From: Roseateles asaccharophilus | Lineage (GTDB): Bacteria; Pseudomonadota; Gammaproteobacteria; Burkholderiales; Burkholderiaceae_C | Direction of reading: 5' to 3' | Length of the DNA stretch: 64,000 bases | Assembly (NCBI RefSeq): GCF_004362405.1 | Contig: NZ_SNXE01000007.1 | Coordinates: 1 to 64,000, forward strand | In this document: positions 35,192 to 46,034 of the stretch, piece after piece | Position numbering within the stretch: position 1 is the stretch's first letter | How the letters are laid out: every line of letters begins with the position of its first letter | Made by a program: the position numbers and the translations under genes | Notes under the pieces: model-generated | The model's input: only the letters and a program-made list of their open reading frames with translations | Told to the model about the DNA's origin: nothing | Databases searched by the model: none

Positions 35192-35275
35192 GGCCGGCGC
35201 TCGCCGGCCGATGGCTTCGCCAGCTTCACGCCCACCAAAAGGTGGGCGAGAGCCTCGCCGCAACGGGCGAGGCTC
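35192..35275. repeat. Three to four stacked perfect hairpins between convergent genes
   Basis: Successive inverted repeats are GGCCGGCG/CGCCGGCC (35,192-35,209, 2-base spacer), TGGC/GCCA around 35,212-35,222, CGCCCACC/GGTGGGCG with loop AAAA (35,229-35,248) and GAGCCTCGCC/GGCGAGGCTC with a 6-base loop (35,250-35,275). The last arm covers most of the stop codon of the minus-strand oxidoreductase gene. They fill almost the entire 87-base convergent gap and probably form a bidirectional terminator, although no T-runs are present. Confidence 0.75.
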
Positions 35276-38200
35276 AGACCAGCACGCGCTCGATGCCGCC
35301 CTGGTTGGCGCGGGCCACGTACTCGGGCATCCAGTTTTCGCCCAGGATCTGGCGCGCCATCTCGACCACGATGTAGTCGGCCTCCAGCAGGCCGTTCTGC
35401 AGATCGTTGCCGTAGCGGTTCAGGCCCTGCAGGCAGCTGGGGCAGCTGGTCAGGATCTTGAGGTTGTCCTGGGCGCCGACCTTGCCGCTCTCGCGCAGCT
35501 GGGTCTCGGTCTTGCGCAGCTCCTCTTCCTTGCGGAAGCGGATCTGGGTGGAGATGTCGGGCCGGGTCACGCCCAGCGTGCCGCTCTCGCCGCAGCAGCG
35601 CTCGCTCTTCACCACCTCGGGGCCGACCAGGGCCTTGACCGTCTTCATCGGCTCCTGCTGCTTCATGGGGCTGTGGCAGGGGTCGTGATAAAGGTAGGCC
35701 TGCTTGGATTCGAGGGTGATGCCCTTTTCCAGCAGGTATTCGTGGATGTCCACGATGCGGCAGCCGGGGAAGATCTTCTCGAACTCATAGCCCTGCAGCT
35801 GGTCGTAGCAGGTGCCGCAGGACACGACCACGGTCTTGATGTCCAGGTAGTTCAGGGTGTTGGCCACGCGGTGGAAGAGCACCCGGTTGTCGGTGATGAT
35901 CTTCTCGGCCTTGTCGAACTGGCCGGAGCCGCGCTGCGGGTAGCCGCAGCACAGATAGCCCGGGGGCAGCACGGTCTGCACGCCGGCATGCCAGAGCATG
36001 GCCTGGGTGGCCAGGCCCACCTGGCTGAACAGGCGCTCGGAGCCGCAGCCGGGGAAGTAGAACACCGCCTCGGTCTCGGCCGTGGTGGCCTGCGGGTTGC
36101 GGATGATGGGGACGTAGTCCTTGTCCTCGATGTCCAGCAGGGCGCGGGCGGTCTTCTTGGGCAGGCCGCCCGGGAGCTTCTTGTTGATGAAGTGGATCAC
36201 CTGCTCCTTGATGGGCGCGGTGCCCACCGTGGCGCGCGGTGCCGCCGTCTGCTTCTTGGCCAGGCCCTTGAGCAGGTCGTGCGCCAAGCGCTGCGCCTTG
36301 AAGCCCACGCCCACCATGGCGCTGCGCGCCAGCTTGATGGTCTCGGGGTTGGTGGCGTTGAGCATCAGCATGGCCGCGGCATTGCCGGGGCGGAAGCTCT
36401 TCTGGCCCATCTTGCGCAAGAGATTGCGCATATTCATGGTCACATCGCCGAAGTCGATCTTGACCGGGCAGGGGCTGGCGCATTTGTGGCAGACCGTGCA
36501 GTGGTCGGCCACGTCCTCGAACTCCTGCCAGTGCTTGATGGAGACGCCGCGGCGCGTCTGCTCCTCGTAGAGGAAGGCCTCCACCAGCAGCGAGGTGGCC
36601 AGGATCTTGTTGCGCGGGCTGTAGAGCAGATTGGCGCGCGGCACATGCGTCGCGCAGACCGGCTTGCACTTGCCGCAGCGCAGGCAGTCCTTGACGCTGT
36701 CGGCAATGGCGCCGATATCGCTCTGCTGCATGATCAGAGACTCATGCCCCATCAGCCCGAAGCTTGGGGTGTAGGCATTGGTCAGATCGGCAAAGGTGCC
36801 GTGGGTGGAGGCTTCGGGCCGCAGCAGCTTGCCCTTGTTGAAGCGGCCCTCGGGGTCGATGCGCGCCTTGTAGTCGGCGAACGGCGCCAGCTCGGCCTCG
36901 GAGAGGAACTCCAGCTTGGTGATGCCGATGCCATGCTCGCCCGAGATCACACCATTGAGCGAGCGCGCCAGCTTCATGATGCGGGCCACGGCCTCATGGG
37001 CCGTCTGCAGCATCTCGTAGTTGTCGGAGTTGACCGGGATATTGGTGTGCACATTGCCGTCGCCGGCGTGCATGTGCAGGGCCACCCAGACGCGGCCGCG
37101 CAGCACCTCCTTGTGGATGCGCTTGGCCTCGTCCACGATGGGCGCGAAAGCGCCGCCCGCAAAGATGCTTTGCAGGGGCTTGAGAATCTGCGTTTTCCAC
37201 GAGGCGCGCAGGCTGTGGTCCTGCAGCTGGTCGAAGAAGGAGCGCTCCTCGCCACGGGGCAGGTCCAGCCCATCCATCCAGCCCTGCCACAGGGCGCGCA
37301 CCTCGGCCAGCAGGGCCAGGGCCTGCTGCAGGCGGTCTTCCAGCAGCTCGGCGCTGGGGATCTCGCCGGCGTCGTCGCTCTTGCCCAGGGGCAGATTGCC
37401 GCGCTCGAACCAGGCCGCCAGCGCATCCACCAGGGCCAGCTTGTTGCGCAGGCTCAGCTCCACATTGATGCGCTCGATGCCCAGGGTGTACTCGCCCATG
37501 CGCTCCAGCGGGATCACCACGTCTTCATTGATCTTGAAGGCATTGGTGTGCTTGGAGATGGCGGCCGTGCGCTTGCGGTCCAGCCAGAACTTCTTGCGCG
37601 CATCGGCGCTGATGGCCACAAAGCCCTCGCCCGAGCGGCCATTGGCCAGGCGCACCACCTCGGAGGTGGCACGGGCCACGGCGTCGGCATCGTCGCCCAC
37701 GATGTCGCCGATCAGCACCATCTTGGGCAGGCCACCGCGCTTGCTCTTGGTCGCGTAGCCCACGGCCTTCAGATAGCGATCGTCTAGATGCTCCAGGCCG
37801 GCCAGGATGGCGCCGCCGGGCTTCTTGGCCTCCGCGAACATGAAGTCCTTGATGTCCACGATGGAGGGCACGCAGTCCTTGGGGTTGCCAAAGAACTCCA
37901 GGCAGACCGTGCGGGTGTGGGCGGGCATCTTGTGCACCACCCAGCGCGCGCTGGTGATCAGGCCGTCGCAGCCTTCCTTCTGGATGCCGGGCAGGCCGGC
38001 CAGGAACTTGTCGGTGACGTCCTTGCCCAAACCTTCCTTGCGAAAGACACGGCCGGGGATGTCCAGGCGCTCGGTACGCTCCAGCTTCTTGCCCGAGGCA
38101 TCGAAGTAGCGCAACTCGAAGCTGGCCACTTCCACATCATGGATCTTGCCCAGGTTGTGGTTCAGGCGATGCACCTCCAGCCACTTGGCCTCGGGCGTGA

Positions 38201-39191
38201 CCATCTTCCAGCTGGCGAGGTTGTCCAGGGCCGTGCCCCAGAGCACGGCCTTCTTGCCGCCGGCATTCATGGCGATATTGCCGCCGATGCAGCTGGCCTC
38301 GGCCGAGGTGGGGTCCACCGCGAACACAAAGCCGTGCTGCTCGGCCAGATCGGCCACGCGCTGCGTGACCACGCCGGCCTCGCTGAAGATGGTGGCCACG
38401 GGGCGATCCAGGCCCGGCAGCTGCAGCATCTCCACGCCGCGCAGGGCCTCGAGCTTCTCGGTGTTGATGACGGCGCTGTTCCACACCAGGGGCACGGCGC
38501 CGCCGGTGTAGCCGGTGCCGCCGCCGCGCGGGATGATGGTCAGGCCCAGCTCGATACAGCCCTTGACCAGCTGGGCCATCTCGGCCTCGGTGTCGGGGGT
38601 CAGCACCACAAAGGGGTACTCGACGCGCCAGTCGGTGGCGTCGGTGACATGGGCCACGCGGGCCATGCCGTCGAACTTGATATTGTCCTTGGCCGTGTGG
38701 CGCCCCAGCAGCTTGACGCTGCGGCGGCGCAGCTCGGCGGTGCGCTCGAACAGGCTGGCGAATTCCTGCACCGCGCTACGCGCCGCGCTCAGCAGCTCGC
38801 CGACCAGGGCATCGCGCTGGGCGTCGGTGCTCGGGTCGCGGCGCTTTTGCACCTCGCCCAGCCGGTGCTCCAGGGCCTCCACCAGCAGGGCGCGGCGCTT
38901 GGGGTTGTCCAGCAGATCGTCCTGCAGATACGGGTTGCGCTGCACCACCCAGATATCGCCCAGCACCTCGTAGAGCATGCGGGCGGAGCGGCCGGTGCGG
39001 CGCTCCTGGCGCAGCTGGTTCAGCAGCTCCCAAGCACGAGACCCGAGCAGGCGGATCACGATCTCCCGGTCGGAGAAAGAGGTGTAGTTGTAGGGAATCT
39101 CGCGCAGACGCGGCGCGTCGCTGACATGCTCTGGCGCCAGCGAGCTGGCAAGGGCGGCGGGAACAGGCATCGGCTGATGCGGTGCATTCAT
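35274..39191 (-). CDS. FAD/FMN-dependent dehydrogenase fused to Fe-S and CCG domains (DUF3683 type)
   Basis: This 1305-residue protein combines GlcD-like and GlcF-like parts. An N-terminal DUF3683 region ([19 protein letters not shown]) is followed by a PCMH-type FAD domain ([39 protein letters not shown]). A FAD-oxidase C domain follows ([26 protein letters not shown]). Then come two 4Fe-4S motifs ([11 protein letters not shown] near 834, [12 protein letters not shown] near 898) and two CCG domains with CCGYP near 1082 and CCGESGTLG near 1200. Such enzymes oxidise 2-hydroxy acids such as D-lactate or glycolate and pass electrons to the quinone pool. ATG 39191 is the start; the open frame continues far upstream but is antisense to ugp genes there. 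Confidence 0.9.
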   Translation of the reverse strand: MNAPHQPMPVPAALASSLAPEHVSDAPRLREIPYNYTSFSDREIVIRLLGSRAWELLNQLRQERRTGRSARMLYEVLGDIWVVQRNPYLQDDLLDNPKRRALLVEALEHRLGEVQKRRDPSTDAQRDALVGELLSAARSAVQEFASLFERTAELRRRSVKLLGRHTAKDNIKFDGMARVAHVTDATDWRVEYPFVVLTPDTEAEMAQLVKGCIELGLTIIPRGGGTGYTGGAVPLVWNSAVINTEKLEALRGVEMLQLPGLDRPVATIFSEAGVVTQRVADLAEQHGFVFAVDPTSAEASCIGGNIAMNAGGKKAVLWGTALDNLASWKMVTPEAKWLEVHRLNHNLGKIHDVEVASFELRYFDASGKKLERTERLDIPGRVFRKEGLGKDVTDKFLAGLPGIQKEGCDGLITSARWVVHKMPAHTRTVCLEFFGNPKDCVPSIVDIKDFMFAEAKKPGGAILAGLEHLDDRYLKAVGYATKSKRGGLPKMVLIGDIVGDDADAVARATSEVVRLANGRSGEGFVAISADARKKFWLDRKRTAAISKHTNAFKINEDVVIPLERMGEYTLGIERINVELSLRNKLALVDALAAWFERGNLPLGKSDDAGEIPSAELLEDRLQQALALLAEVRALWQGWMDGLDLPRGEERSFFDQLQDHSLRASWKTQILKPLQSIFAGGAFAPIVDEAKRIHKEVLRGRVWVALHMHAGDGNVHTNIPVNSDNYEMLQTAHEAVARIMKLARSLNGVISGEHGIGITKLEFLSEAELAPFADYKARIDPEGRFNKGKLLRPEASTHGTFADLTNAYTPSFGLMGHESLIMQQSDIGAIADSVKDCLRCGKCKPVCATHVPRANLLYSPRNKILATSLLVEAFLYEEQTRRGVSIKHWQEFEDVADHCTVCHKCASPCPVKIDFGDVTMNMRNLLRKMGQKSFRPGNAAAMLMLNATNPETIKLARSAMVGVGFKAQRLAHDLLKGLAKKQTAAPRATVGTAPIKEQVIHFINKKLPGGLPKKTARALLDIEDKDYVPIIRNPQATTAETEAVFYFPGCGSERLFSQVGLATQAMLWHAGVQTVLPPGYLCCGYPQRGSGQFDKAEKIITDNRVLFHRVANTLNYLDIKTVVVSCGTCYDQLQGYEFEKIFPGCRIVDIHEYLLEKGITLESKQAYLYHDPCHSPMKQQEPMKTVKALVGPEVVKSERCCGESGTLGVTRPDISTQIRFRKEEELRKTETQLRESGKVGAQDNLKILTSCPSCLQGLNRYGNDLQNGLLEADYIVVEMARQILGENWMPEYVARANQGGIERVLV

Positions 39192-39590
39192 GGCGACCGG
39201 GCGCTGTGCGCACCCTCGGTTGGCTGGCAATCCCTCAGGGACTTCCGGCGAGCTGGAATTTGGCAGGCGGGTGGGGCCGACGCCGCGGAGCTTGTGGCCC
39301 CTGGCAGGGGAGCACGCATCACTCCCAGGCGTCAGGCCGCAAATCCTACCGCAGCGCAGCATGCCCGCCGCGGCATAGGCCTTTGTTCCTGCCGCCAAAC
39401 TGCACCAAGATGACGCATTCGCGCACGAATTACATCCGATTGCAGCACCAGGCCAGGGCCCGGCCCTATTGCCCCCCTGTCGCGTCCATGTCACAACATG
39501 GCTGTCACAATTGTCAAATAGGCTGCGCGCAGCCGCAAAAGTCCGATTGCTGGCAACCAAGTTACTTCGAATTACGGAGCACCCCCGACA
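39192..39590. other. Divergent intergenic region, oxidoreductase / ugp operon
   Basis: This 399-base stretch separates the divergent oxidoreductase and ugpB genes and must hold both promoters. The ugpB-proximal half is less GC-rich and contains a cluster of TGTCA repeats (separate entry). No small gene or RNA was recognised. ORFs crossing it are shadows with no plausible N-terminus. Confidence 0.6.
39489..39516 (+). promoter_or_regulatory. TGTCA repeat cluster, possible Pho-box-like operator of ugp
   Basis: Three TGTCA pentamers start at 39,489, 39,503 and 39,512, about 75-100 bases before ugpB. A CCATGT/ACATGG palindrome overlaps the first. Pho boxes use CTGTCAT repeats at an 11-base period and control ugp in E. 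coli. Here the periods are 14 and 9, so the match is imperfect. Confidence 0.35.
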
Positions 39591-40904
39591 ATGATCAAGA
39601 CCAAGTCCCTGCAACTGGCAGCCACTTTGCTGGCCGCCGGTCTCGCGAGCAACGTCCAGGCCCAGACCGAAATCCAGTGGTGGCACTCCATGGGCGGCGC
39701 CCTGGGTGAATGGGTCAATGACCTCGCCAAGGACTTCAATGCCAGCCAGAAGGACTACAAGATCGTGCCGACCTTCAAGGGCAGCTACGACGAGTCCATG
39801 ACCGCCGCCATCGCCGCCTTCCGTGCCGGCAATGCGCCGCATGTGCTGCAGGTCTTCGAGGTGGGCACCGCCACCATGATGGCCAGCAAGGGCGCCATCG
39901 TGCCCGTGGGCGAGGTGATGAAGAAGGCCGGCGTGACTTTTGATCCCAAGGCCTATGTGCCCGCCGTGGCCGGTTACTACACCGCCCCCAACGGCCAGAT
40001 GCTGAGCTTCCCCTTCAACAGCTCGACCACCGTCCTGCACTACAACAAGGACGCACTGAAGGCCGCCGGCGTCAACCCTGACCAGCCGCCCAAGACCTGG
40101 TCCGAGGTGGCCCTGGTGGCCGCCAAGCTCAAGGCCAGCGGCCACAAGTGCCCCTTCACCACCAGCTGGCAGAGCTGGACCCAGCTGGAGAGCTTCTCCG
40201 CCTGGCACAACGTGGAATTCGCCACCAAGGGCAATGGCTTCGGCGGCACCGACACGCGCCTGGCCTTCAACTCGCCCCTGCATGTGCGCCACATCGAGAA
40301 CCTGTCGAACATGGCCAAGCAAGGCCTGTTCGTCTACAAGGGCCGCGGCAACTCGGCTGACGCCACCTATGTGTCGGGTGAGTGCGCTATGACCACCGGC
40401 TCTTCGGCGCTGTATGGCAACACCAAGCGCAATGCCAAGTTCGCCTTCGGCATCTCCACCCTGCCCTACTACCACGATGTGGCCGGCGCACCGCAGAACA
40501 CCGTGATCGGCGGCGCCAGCCTGTGGGTGATGTCCGGCAAGAAGGCCGAGGAGTACAAGGGCGTGGCCCAGTTCTTCGCCTTCCTGTCGCGCCCGGAAGA
40601 GGCGGCCAAGAGCCACCAGCGCACCGGCTACCTGCCGCTGACGACTGCCTCTTACGAGATGACCGAGAAGAGCGGCTTCTACAAGGCCAACCCCGGCACC
40701 GATGTCTCGGTCGAGCAGATGATCCGCAAGACCACCGACAAGTCGCGCGGCATCCGCCTGGGCAACTTCGTTCAGATCCGCACCATCATCGATGAGGAGA
40801 TGGAGCAGGTCTGGGCCGGCAAGAAGAGCGCCAAGGAAGGTCTGGACGCTGCCGTCAAGCGCGGCAACGAGCAGCTGGAACGCTTCCAGAAGGCCAATAA
40901 GTAA
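39591..40904 (+). CDS. ugpB: sn-Glycerol-3-phosphate ABC transporter, periplasmic binding protein
   Basis: UgpB binds glycerol-3-phosphate and glycerophosphodiesters in the periplasm. The 437-residue protein has a signal peptide ending VQAQ, then [25 protein letters not shown], typical of UgpB. It also has [39 protein letters not shown]-type features seen at residues about 57-100, and the C-terminal [23 protein letters not shown]. It heads the operon ugpB-A-E-C-Q. A hairpin follows at 40,955-40,985, probably raising ugpB expression relative to the permease genes. Confidence 0.96.
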   Translation: MIKTKSLQLAATLLAAGLASNVQAQTEIQWWHSMGGALGEWVNDLAKDFNASQKDYKIVPTFKGSYDESMTAAIAAFRAGNAPHVLQVFEVGTATMMASKGAIVPVGEVMKKAGVTFDPKAYVPAVAGYYTAPNGQMLSFPFNSSTTVLHYNKDALKAAGVNPDQPPKTWSEVALVAAKLKASGHKCPFTTSWQSWTQLESFSAWHNVEFATKGNGFGGTDTRLAFNSPLHVRHIENLSNMAKQGLFVYKGRGNSADATYVSGECAMTTGSSALYGNTKRNAKFAFGISTLPYYHDVAGAPQNTVIGGASLWVMSGKKAEEYKGVAQFFAFLSRPEEAAKSHQRTGYLPLTTASYEMTEKSGFYKANPGTDVSVEQMIRKTTDKSRGIRLGNFVQIRTIIDEEMEQVWAGKKSAKEGLDAAVKRGNEQLERFQKANK

Positions 40905-40954
40905 ATCCTGAAACCGTCGTCGGCCGTGGCAGCTCTGCCTGCCGCGGTCCCTTG

Positions 40955-40985
40955 ACCCGCCCCCCCGGTTCACCGGGCGGCGGGT
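40955..40985 (+). terminator. Intercistronic hairpin/attenuator between ugpB and ugpA
   Basis: ACCCGCC pairs with GGCGGGT, with inner CCGG/CCGG pairing, and is followed by TTGATCTTTTC. It sits 50 bases after ugpB and just before the ugpA ribosome site. A partial terminator here would allow a high receptor-to-permease ratio. Confidence 0.6.
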
Positions 40986-41009
40986 TTGATCTTTTCTGAA
41001 GGACCCGTG

Positions 41010-41897
41010 ATGTCTGTAGAAAAAAGAGTCCTGTTCCGATCGCGCTGGCTGCCCTGGCTGCTGCTGGCGCCGCAGGTGGCCGTGATCACCATCTTCTTCT
41101 TCTGGCCCGCTGGCCAGGCCCTGCTGCAGTCGCTGCAGCAGCAGGATGCCTTCGGCACCTCCGTCGAGTGGGTGGGGCTGGAGAACTTCCGCAACCTCTT
41201 CAATGACGAGAGCTACCTGGCCTCCTTCAAGATCACGGCCCTGTTCTCCGCCCTGGTGGCGGTGTGCGGCCTGTCGGTGGCCTTGATCCTGGCGGTGATG
41301 GCGGACCGCGTCATCAAGGGCGCCATGGCCTACAAGACCCTGCTCATCTGGCCCTATGCCGTGGCCCCGGCCGTGGCCGGCGTCTTGTGGCTCTTCATGT
41401 TCGCCCCCTCCATCGGCGTGGTGTCCTACACCCTGCAAGCCATGGGTCTGGACTGGAACCACCTGCTCAACAGCAATCACGCCCTGACCCTGATCGTGGT
41501 GGCGGCCGTCTGGAAGCAGATCTCCTACAACTTCCTGTTCTTCCTGGCGGGCCTGCAGTCCATCCCCAAGTCCCTGATCGAGGCCGCGGCCATCGATGGC
41601 GCCAGCCCGGCACGCCGCTTCTGGACCATCGTCTTCCCCCTGCTCTCGCCGACCACCTTCTTCCTGCTGGTGATCAATGTGGTCTACGCCTTCTTCGACA
41701 CCTTCGCCATCGTCGATGCCACCACGCATGGCGGCCCCGGCAAGGACACGGCCATCCTGGTCTACAAGGTGTACTACGACGGCTTCAAGGCCCTGGACCT
41801 GGGCGGCTCGGCCGCTCAATCGGTGGTGCTGATGGTGGTGGTGATCGCCCTGACGGTGCTGCAGTTCCGCTTCGTCGAAAAGAAAGTGCAGTATTGA
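41010..41897 (+). CDS. ugpA: sn-Glycerol-3-phosphate ABC transporter permease UgpA
   Basis: This is one of the two inner-membrane permease subunits. The 295-residue protein has about six transmembrane helices and the cytoplasmic EAA loop ([20 protein letters not shown]) that contacts the ATPase. The start ATG 41010 has GAAGGA about 7 bases upstream; an in-frame ATG at 40986 lies inside the hairpin and is less likely. The ugpE gene begins one base after the stop. Confidence 0.95.
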   Translation: MSVEKRVLFRSRWLPWLLLAPQVAVITIFFFWPAGQALLQSLQQQDAFGTSVEWVGLENFRNLFNDESYLASFKITALFSALVAVCGLSVALILAVMADRVIKGAMAYKTLLIWPYAVAPAVAGVLWLFMFAPSIGVVSYTLQAMGLDWNHLLNSNHALTLIVVAAVWKQISYNFLFFLAGLQSIPKSLIEAAAIDGASPARRFWTIVFPLLSPTTFFLLVINVVYAFFDTFAIVDATTHGGPGKDTAILVYKVYYDGFKALDLGGSAAQSVVLMVVVIALTVLQFRFVEKKVQY

Positions 41898-41898
41898 T

Positions 41899-42753
41899 AT
41901 GGTTGAACGTCGTCCAGCCCTCACCCTGCTGGCCCATCTGACGCTGATCCTCGGCGTGCTGATCGTGGCCTTCCCGGTCTATCTGACCTTTGTGGCCTCC
42001 ACCCAGACGGCCGAGCAGATCGCGCAAAGCCGCCCGCTGTCCCTGCTGCCCGGCGACCATATGCTGGAAACCTGGAAGCTGGCCCTCTTCGGCGGCGAGA
42101 CCAGCGCCGGCAGCAAGATCCCGGCGGCCCTGCCCATGCTGAAGATCAGCCTGATCAGCGCCCTGGTGATCTCGATCGGCAAGATCGCGATCTCCCTGCT
42201 CTCGGCCTTTGCGATCGTCTACTTCCGCTTCCCCTTCAAGCAGTTCTTCTTCTGGGCCATCTTCGTCACGCTGATGCTGCCGGTGGAAGTGCGCATCGGC
42301 CCGACCTATGAGGTGGTGGCCGATCTGGGCCTGCTCAACAGCTATGCGGGCCTGACCGTGCCCCTGATCGCCTCGGCCACCGCCACCTTCCTGTTCCGCC
42401 AGTTCTTCATGACGGTGCCGGACGAGCTGGTGGAAGCCGCCCGCATGGACGGTGCCGGCCCGATGCGCTTCTTCAAGGATGTGCTGCTGCCCCTGTCCAG
42501 CACCAGCATCGCGGCCCTGTTCGTGATCCAGTTCATCTATGGCTGGAACCAATACCTCTGGCCCCTGCTGGTGACCACCGAGGAAAGCATGTACCCCGTG
42601 GTGATGGGCATCAAGCGCTTGGTCGCGGGCGAGTCCTACACCGAATGGAATGTGGTCATGGCCACCGCCCTGCTCGCGATGATCCCGCCCGCCCTGGTCG
42701 TGATGCTGATGCAGAAGTGGTTCGTCAAGGGCCTGGTTGACACTGAAAAGTAA
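41899..42753 (+). CDS. ugpE: sn-Glycerol-3-phosphate ABC transporter permease UgpE
   Basis: This second permease subunit has 284 residues. It shows an N-terminal membrane segment ([21 protein letters not shown]), about six helices in all, and the EAA loop [21 protein letters not shown]. The [16 protein letters not shown] segment is typical of UgpE. It follows ugpA with one intervening base and precedes ugpC by 9 bases, consistent with one polycistronic mRNA. Confidence 0.95.
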   Translation: MVERRPALTLLAHLTLILGVLIVAFPVYLTFVASTQTAEQIAQSRPLSLLPGDHMLETWKLALFGGETSAGSKIPAALPMLKISLISALVISIGKIAISLLSAFAIVYFRFPFKQFFFWAIFVTLMLPVEVRIGPTYEVVADLGLLNSYAGLTVPLIASATATFLFRQFFMTVPDELVEAARMDGAGPMRFFKDVLLPLSSTSIAALFVIQFIYGWNQYLWPLLVTTEESMYPVVMGIKRLVAGESYTEWNVVMATALLAMIPPALVVMLMQKWFVKGLVDTEK

Positions 42754-42762
42754 GAGATAGAT

Positions 42763-43830
42763 ATGGCAAGCATTTCCCTGCGCAATGTGGTCAAGCGTTA
42801 TGGCCACGGCCCCAAGGCCAACCAGGTGATCCATGGCGTCAATGCCGAGATCAAGGACGGCGAGTTCATCGTGATCGTGGGTCCCTCGGGCTGCGGCAAG
42901 AGCACCTTGCTGCGCATGGTGGCCGGTCTGGAAGAGGTGTCCGACGGCGAGATCGCCATCGGCACCCGCGTGGTCAACAATGTTGAACCGGCGGACCGCG
43001 ACATCGCCATGGTGTTCCAGAACTACGCCCTGTATCCGCATATGAGCGTGTTCGAGAACATGGCCTATGGCCTGAAGATCAAGAAGGTGCCGCTGGACGA
43101 GATCAAGGCCCGCGTGGACAAGGCGGCCAAGATCCTGGAGCTCTCGCACCTGCTCGACCGCAAGCCGCGCCAGCTCTCCGGCGGTCAGCGCCAGCGCGTG
43201 GCCATGGGCCGCGCCATCGTGCGCAACCCACAGGTCTTCCTGTTCGATGAGCCGCTGTCCAACCTCGACGCCAAGCTGCGCGCCCAGACCCGTCTGGAGA
43301 TCCAGAAGCTGCATGGCGAGCTGGGCGTGACCTCGCTCTTCGTGACCCACGACCAGGTGGAGGCCATGACCCTGGCCCAGCGCATGATCGTGATGAACGG
43401 CGGCCATATGGAGCAGATCGGCACGCCCGAGGAGGTGTACAGCCGCCCCGCCACCACCTTTGTGGCCGGCTTCATCGGCTCTCCGCCCATGAACCTGCTC
43501 AAGGGCCAGGCCCAGGGCAGCAGCTTCACGGTGGGCGGCGTCACCCTGGCCCTGCCGGCACCGGCACCGCGTGACGGCGAACTGATCCTGGGCCTGCGCC
43601 CCGAGCATCTGGATCATTGGAACGCCGCGAATGGCTGGGCCTTCAAGGTCGAGATGATCGAGATGCTGGGGGCCGAGCGCCTGATCTATGGCCGCCTGGG
43701 CACCGAGCAGTTCACGCTGCGCATCGACGGCACCCTGACCCCGCCCAAGATGGGTGACACCCTGATGCTGGAAGTCAGCGCCAAGCAGCTGCATTGGTTC
43801 GACCCCGCAACGCAGAAACGCGTGGAGTGA
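42763..43830 (+). CDS. ugpC: sn-Glycerol-3-phosphate ABC transporter ATP-binding protein UgpC
   Basis: This is the 355-residue ATPase of the uptake system, MalK-like. It has Walker [15 protein letters not shown], the Q-loop [11 protein letters not shown], signature [14 protein letters not shown], Walker [17 protein letters not shown] and the switch His in [13 protein letters not shown]-terminal TOBE-like regulatory region follows ([11 protein letters not shown]). It is preceded by ugpE and followed by ugpQ after 5 bases. Confidence 0.96.
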   Translation: MASISLRNVVKRYGHGPKANQVIHGVNAEIKDGEFIVIVGPSGCGKSTLLRMVAGLEEVSDGEIAIGTRVVNNVEPADRDIAMVFQNYALYPHMSVFENMAYGLKIKKVPLDEIKARVDKAAKILELSHLLDRKPRQLSGGQRQRVAMGRAIVRNPQVFLFDEPLSNLDAKLRAQTRLEIQKLHGELGVTSLFVTHDQVEAMTLAQRMIVMNGGHMEQIGTPEEVYSRPATTFVAGFIGSPPMNLLKGQAQGSSFTVGGVTLALPAPAPRDGELILGLRPEHLDHWNAANGWAFKVEMIEMLGAERLIYGRLGTEQFTLRIDGTLTPPKMGDTLMLEVSAKQLHWFDPATQKRVE

Positions 43831-43835
43831 TCACG

Positions 43836-44573
43836 ATGAGCGCCTGGCCCATGCCCTTCTGGATCGCGCACCGCGGCGCCGGCAAGCTGGCGCCGGAGAA
43901 CACCCTCGCGGCCTTCCGCGAGGGCGCGCGCCATGGCTGGCGCGCCTTCGAGTGCGATGCCAAGCTCAGCCGCGACGGCCAGCCCTTTTTGCTGCATGAC
44001 GCCACGCTGGACCGCACCACGCCCGAGCGCGGTGTGGCCGGCGAACGCGACTGGGCCGAGCTCGCACGCATCGATGCCGGCGCCTGGCACAGCCGCGCCT
44101 ATGCCGGGGAACCCATCCCCAGCCTGGACGCACTGGCCCGCTACTGCTTGGCCAACCGCTTCGCGCTGAACATCGAGATCAAGCCCACGCCCGGCACCGA
44201 GCGCCACACCGGCGAGGTGCTGGGCCGCGAGGTGCTGCGCCTGTGGGCCGGCTCGGGCACCCTGCCCCTGTTCAGCAGCTTCAAGCCCGAGGCATTGGAG
44301 GGCGCTCGTGCCAGCGCGCCCGAGGTGCCGCGTGGCCTGCTGGTCGACAAGCTCTGGGACGGCTGGTTCGCCACCGCCCAGGCCCTGGGCTGCGCCGCCG
44401 TGATCACCAACTACGCCTTGATGGACCGCGCCCTGGTGCAGCAGTTGCACGCCGCCGGCATGAAGGCCGTGGTCTACACGGTCAACGACCCGGCCACCGC
44501 GCAGTGGCTGATCGGCAATGGCGTGGACGGCATCATCAGCGATGCGGTGGATCGCTTCTCGCCTGCGGGGTGA
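43836..44573 (+). CDS. ugpQ: Glycerophosphodiester phosphodiesterase, cytoplasmic
   Basis: UgpQ hydrolyses imported glycerophosphodiesters to glycerol-3-phosphate and alcohol. The 245-residue protein has the GDPD motifs: WIAHRGAGKLAPENTLAAF with catalytic His/Arg, ECDAKLSRDGQPFLLHD with metal and catalytic residues, and NIEIKPTPG. The C-terminus TVNDPATAQWLIGNGVDGIISD is typical. ATG 43836 has GGAG 8 bases upstream and lies 5 bases after the ugpC stop. The short region 44,574-44,694 after it shows no clear terminator. Confidence 0.95.
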   Translation: MSAWPMPFWIAHRGAGKLAPENTLAAFREGARHGWRAFECDAKLSRDGQPFLLHDATLDRTTPERGVAGERDWAELARIDAGAWHSRAYAGEPIPSLDALARYCLANRFALNIEIKPTPGTERHTGEVLGREVLRLWAGSGTLPLFSSFKPEALEGARASAPEVPRGLLVDKLWDGWFATAQALGCAAVITNYALMDRALVQQLHAAGMKAVVYTVNDPATAQWLIGNGVDGIISDAVDRFSPAG

Positions 44574-44694
44574 GTGACGCGGACGGGGGGCATCCGCAGC
44601 TTCTGGCACGCGCCGGCGAACTCTGAGAGGAGGCCCCACTCAGCCCGCAGAAACGCCAAGTTGCTCGTGGGCTTACTCCTCCTGCGTGCGCTGT

Positions 44695-45855
44695 TTATCG
44701 CGGTCGGTTCAGCGTGTCTGGGATGAAGCCCTCATTGGAGAGCGCTCGGATCACGCCACGAATCAAGAAGTTGTTGGCGAAGCCGACCGTGTACTGCCGA
44801 GCCCCCTCGCGGATGGGGGCGAGCATGCCGCGCTCGACCAGTTTGCCGACCTGGTAAGTTCGACTACGTTCGTTCAGCTCAGGCATGGCATCTTTCAGGT
44901 CACTAGTCTTGGCCACGCCAAGCCTCGCTGTCGCCAGCAAGATCCGCTCTTCCATCTGGGTGACCAGCTCACGCTCGCGGGCGTAGTGCAGCGCGGGCGT
45001 CAAGATGCGCTCGATGAGGTAGTTCGCATCCGTCAGGCGGTCCACCTTGCGCAGCTCATCCAACATGCCGCTGAGCACGTACACGCACCACGCCTCGCGC
45101 CCCTCCATCGTGCCGATGTCGGCCTTGGCCAGCATGGCGTAGTACTGGTCACGGTCATTGCAGAAGATGGCTGTCGGATTGAGCACCCGACCACCTGCCT
45201 TTACGTTGAATCCGTACTTGATCAGCAGGGTGTAGGTCAGCAGGCGCACGCAGCGGCCATTGCCGTTGCCAAAGGGGTGCACCCATGCGAAGCGGTGGTG
45301 GGCCAAGGCCACTTTGATGAGGTCGTACTTGGCAGGGTCCGGGTGATTGATGAACTGAACCAGCTCCCCCATGTACTGCGGCACGGCCACTGCCTCGGGG
45401 GGCACGTGCTCGGATTGCGAAATCTTGACCGGCCCTTGTCGGTAGGCACCGGGGTTATCGTCGCCCTCGCGTTCCAGCCCCTGCACCGTCATCGCATGCA
45501 GTTCACGGATGAAGTGCTCGGTGACTTCCTGCCCCGGCGCGAAATGCTCTTCGATGAAGCTCATGGCCTCTTCGATATTGGCCATCTCGCGCAGTTGGTC
45601 GCTCAGCTCGGCGGGCTGGGCCTCCAACCGGCTCTCCACGTAATCGGCCAGCGTGGTGTGGTTGCCCTCGATGCGGGCCGAACCCAGGCTCTCCAGCATG
45701 TGGAAGATGTGCTTGAGCTGAAAGAAGACCGGCGCCGGGGTACTGCCGCCCAGTTGCAGGCGACGCAGATGCTGCAACTCGGTCACCACATCGACCAGCG
45801 GAGAGTCGAACGCGGGGTTCAGCAGGCAAAGGTCATGATGATGAAAGGCTGGCAT
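44695..45855 (-). CDS. Fic-family protein, class II auto-inhibited
   Basis: Fic proteins transfer AMP (or a related moiety) from a nucleotide to target hydroxyl groups. The 386-residue protein has the active-site loop HPFGNGNGR at residues 193-201. Upstream is the N-terminal inhibitory helix motif SARIEGN (59-65), whose Glu63 is expected to block ATP binding, as in class II Fic proteins. A Fic_N-like region precedes it and a winged-helix-like C-terminus follows. The gene is monocistronic on the minus strand, with a relatively AT-rich upstream region unlike its neighbours, suggesting acquisition. The target is unknown. Confidence 0.92.
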   Translation of the reverse strand: MPAFHHHDLCLLNPAFDSPLVDVVTELQHLRRLQLGGSTPAPVFFQLKHIFHMLESLGSARIEGNHTTLADYVESRLEAQPAELSDQLREMANIEEAMSFIEEHFAPGQEVTEHFIRELHAMTVQGLEREGDDNPGAYRQGPVKISQSEHVPPEAVAVPQYMGELVQFINHPDPAKYDLIKVALAHHRFAWVHPFGNGNGRCVRLLTYTLLIKYGFNVKAGGRVLNPTAIFCNDRDQYYAMLAKADIGTMEGREAWCVYVLSGMLDELRKVDRLTDANYLIERILTPALHYARERELVTQMEERILLATARLGVAKTSDLKDAMPELNERSRTYQVGKLVERGMLAPIREGARQYTVGFANNFLIRGVIRALSNEGFIPDTLNRPR

Positions 45856-45893
45856 GTCCGGAGCTCTCCAAAAGAACTCGGGAAGTCTGGCAC

Positions 45894-45926
45894 ATTATCT
45901 ACAAGCTGTTAAGTTTACATCTGCAA
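45894..45926 (-). promoter_or_regulatory. Possible sigma-70 promoter of the Fic gene
   Basis: On the minus strand a TTGCAG hexamer and a TGTAGA/TAGATA element lie 17-19 bases apart in an AT-rich stretch ending about 40 bases before the Fic ATG. The spacing is acceptable but the hexamers match imperfectly. Confidence 0.35.
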
Positions 45927-46034
45927 TTTTCAGCTTTTTATCAAGCAAAAACAATAGCTTACGGCATCCACTTGACATCAGGATTAGCAAAACTTCTTGT
46001 CAGTCATCTGCAAATCACGCCAACAACAACGACA

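Noticed and set aside
35211-37787. 858-residue plus-strand frame over the oxidoreductase gene
   Set aside because: Antisense shadow of a gene with clear FAD and Fe-S motifs; composition is His/Gln/Leu-rich and no domain is recognisable.
39192-41924. N-terminal extension of the minus-strand oxidoreductase frame to 2216 residues
   Set aside because: The extension is antisense to ugpB and ugpA, is His/Gly/Gln-rich, and the family N-terminus appears right after ATG 39191. It is a GC-driven open frame.
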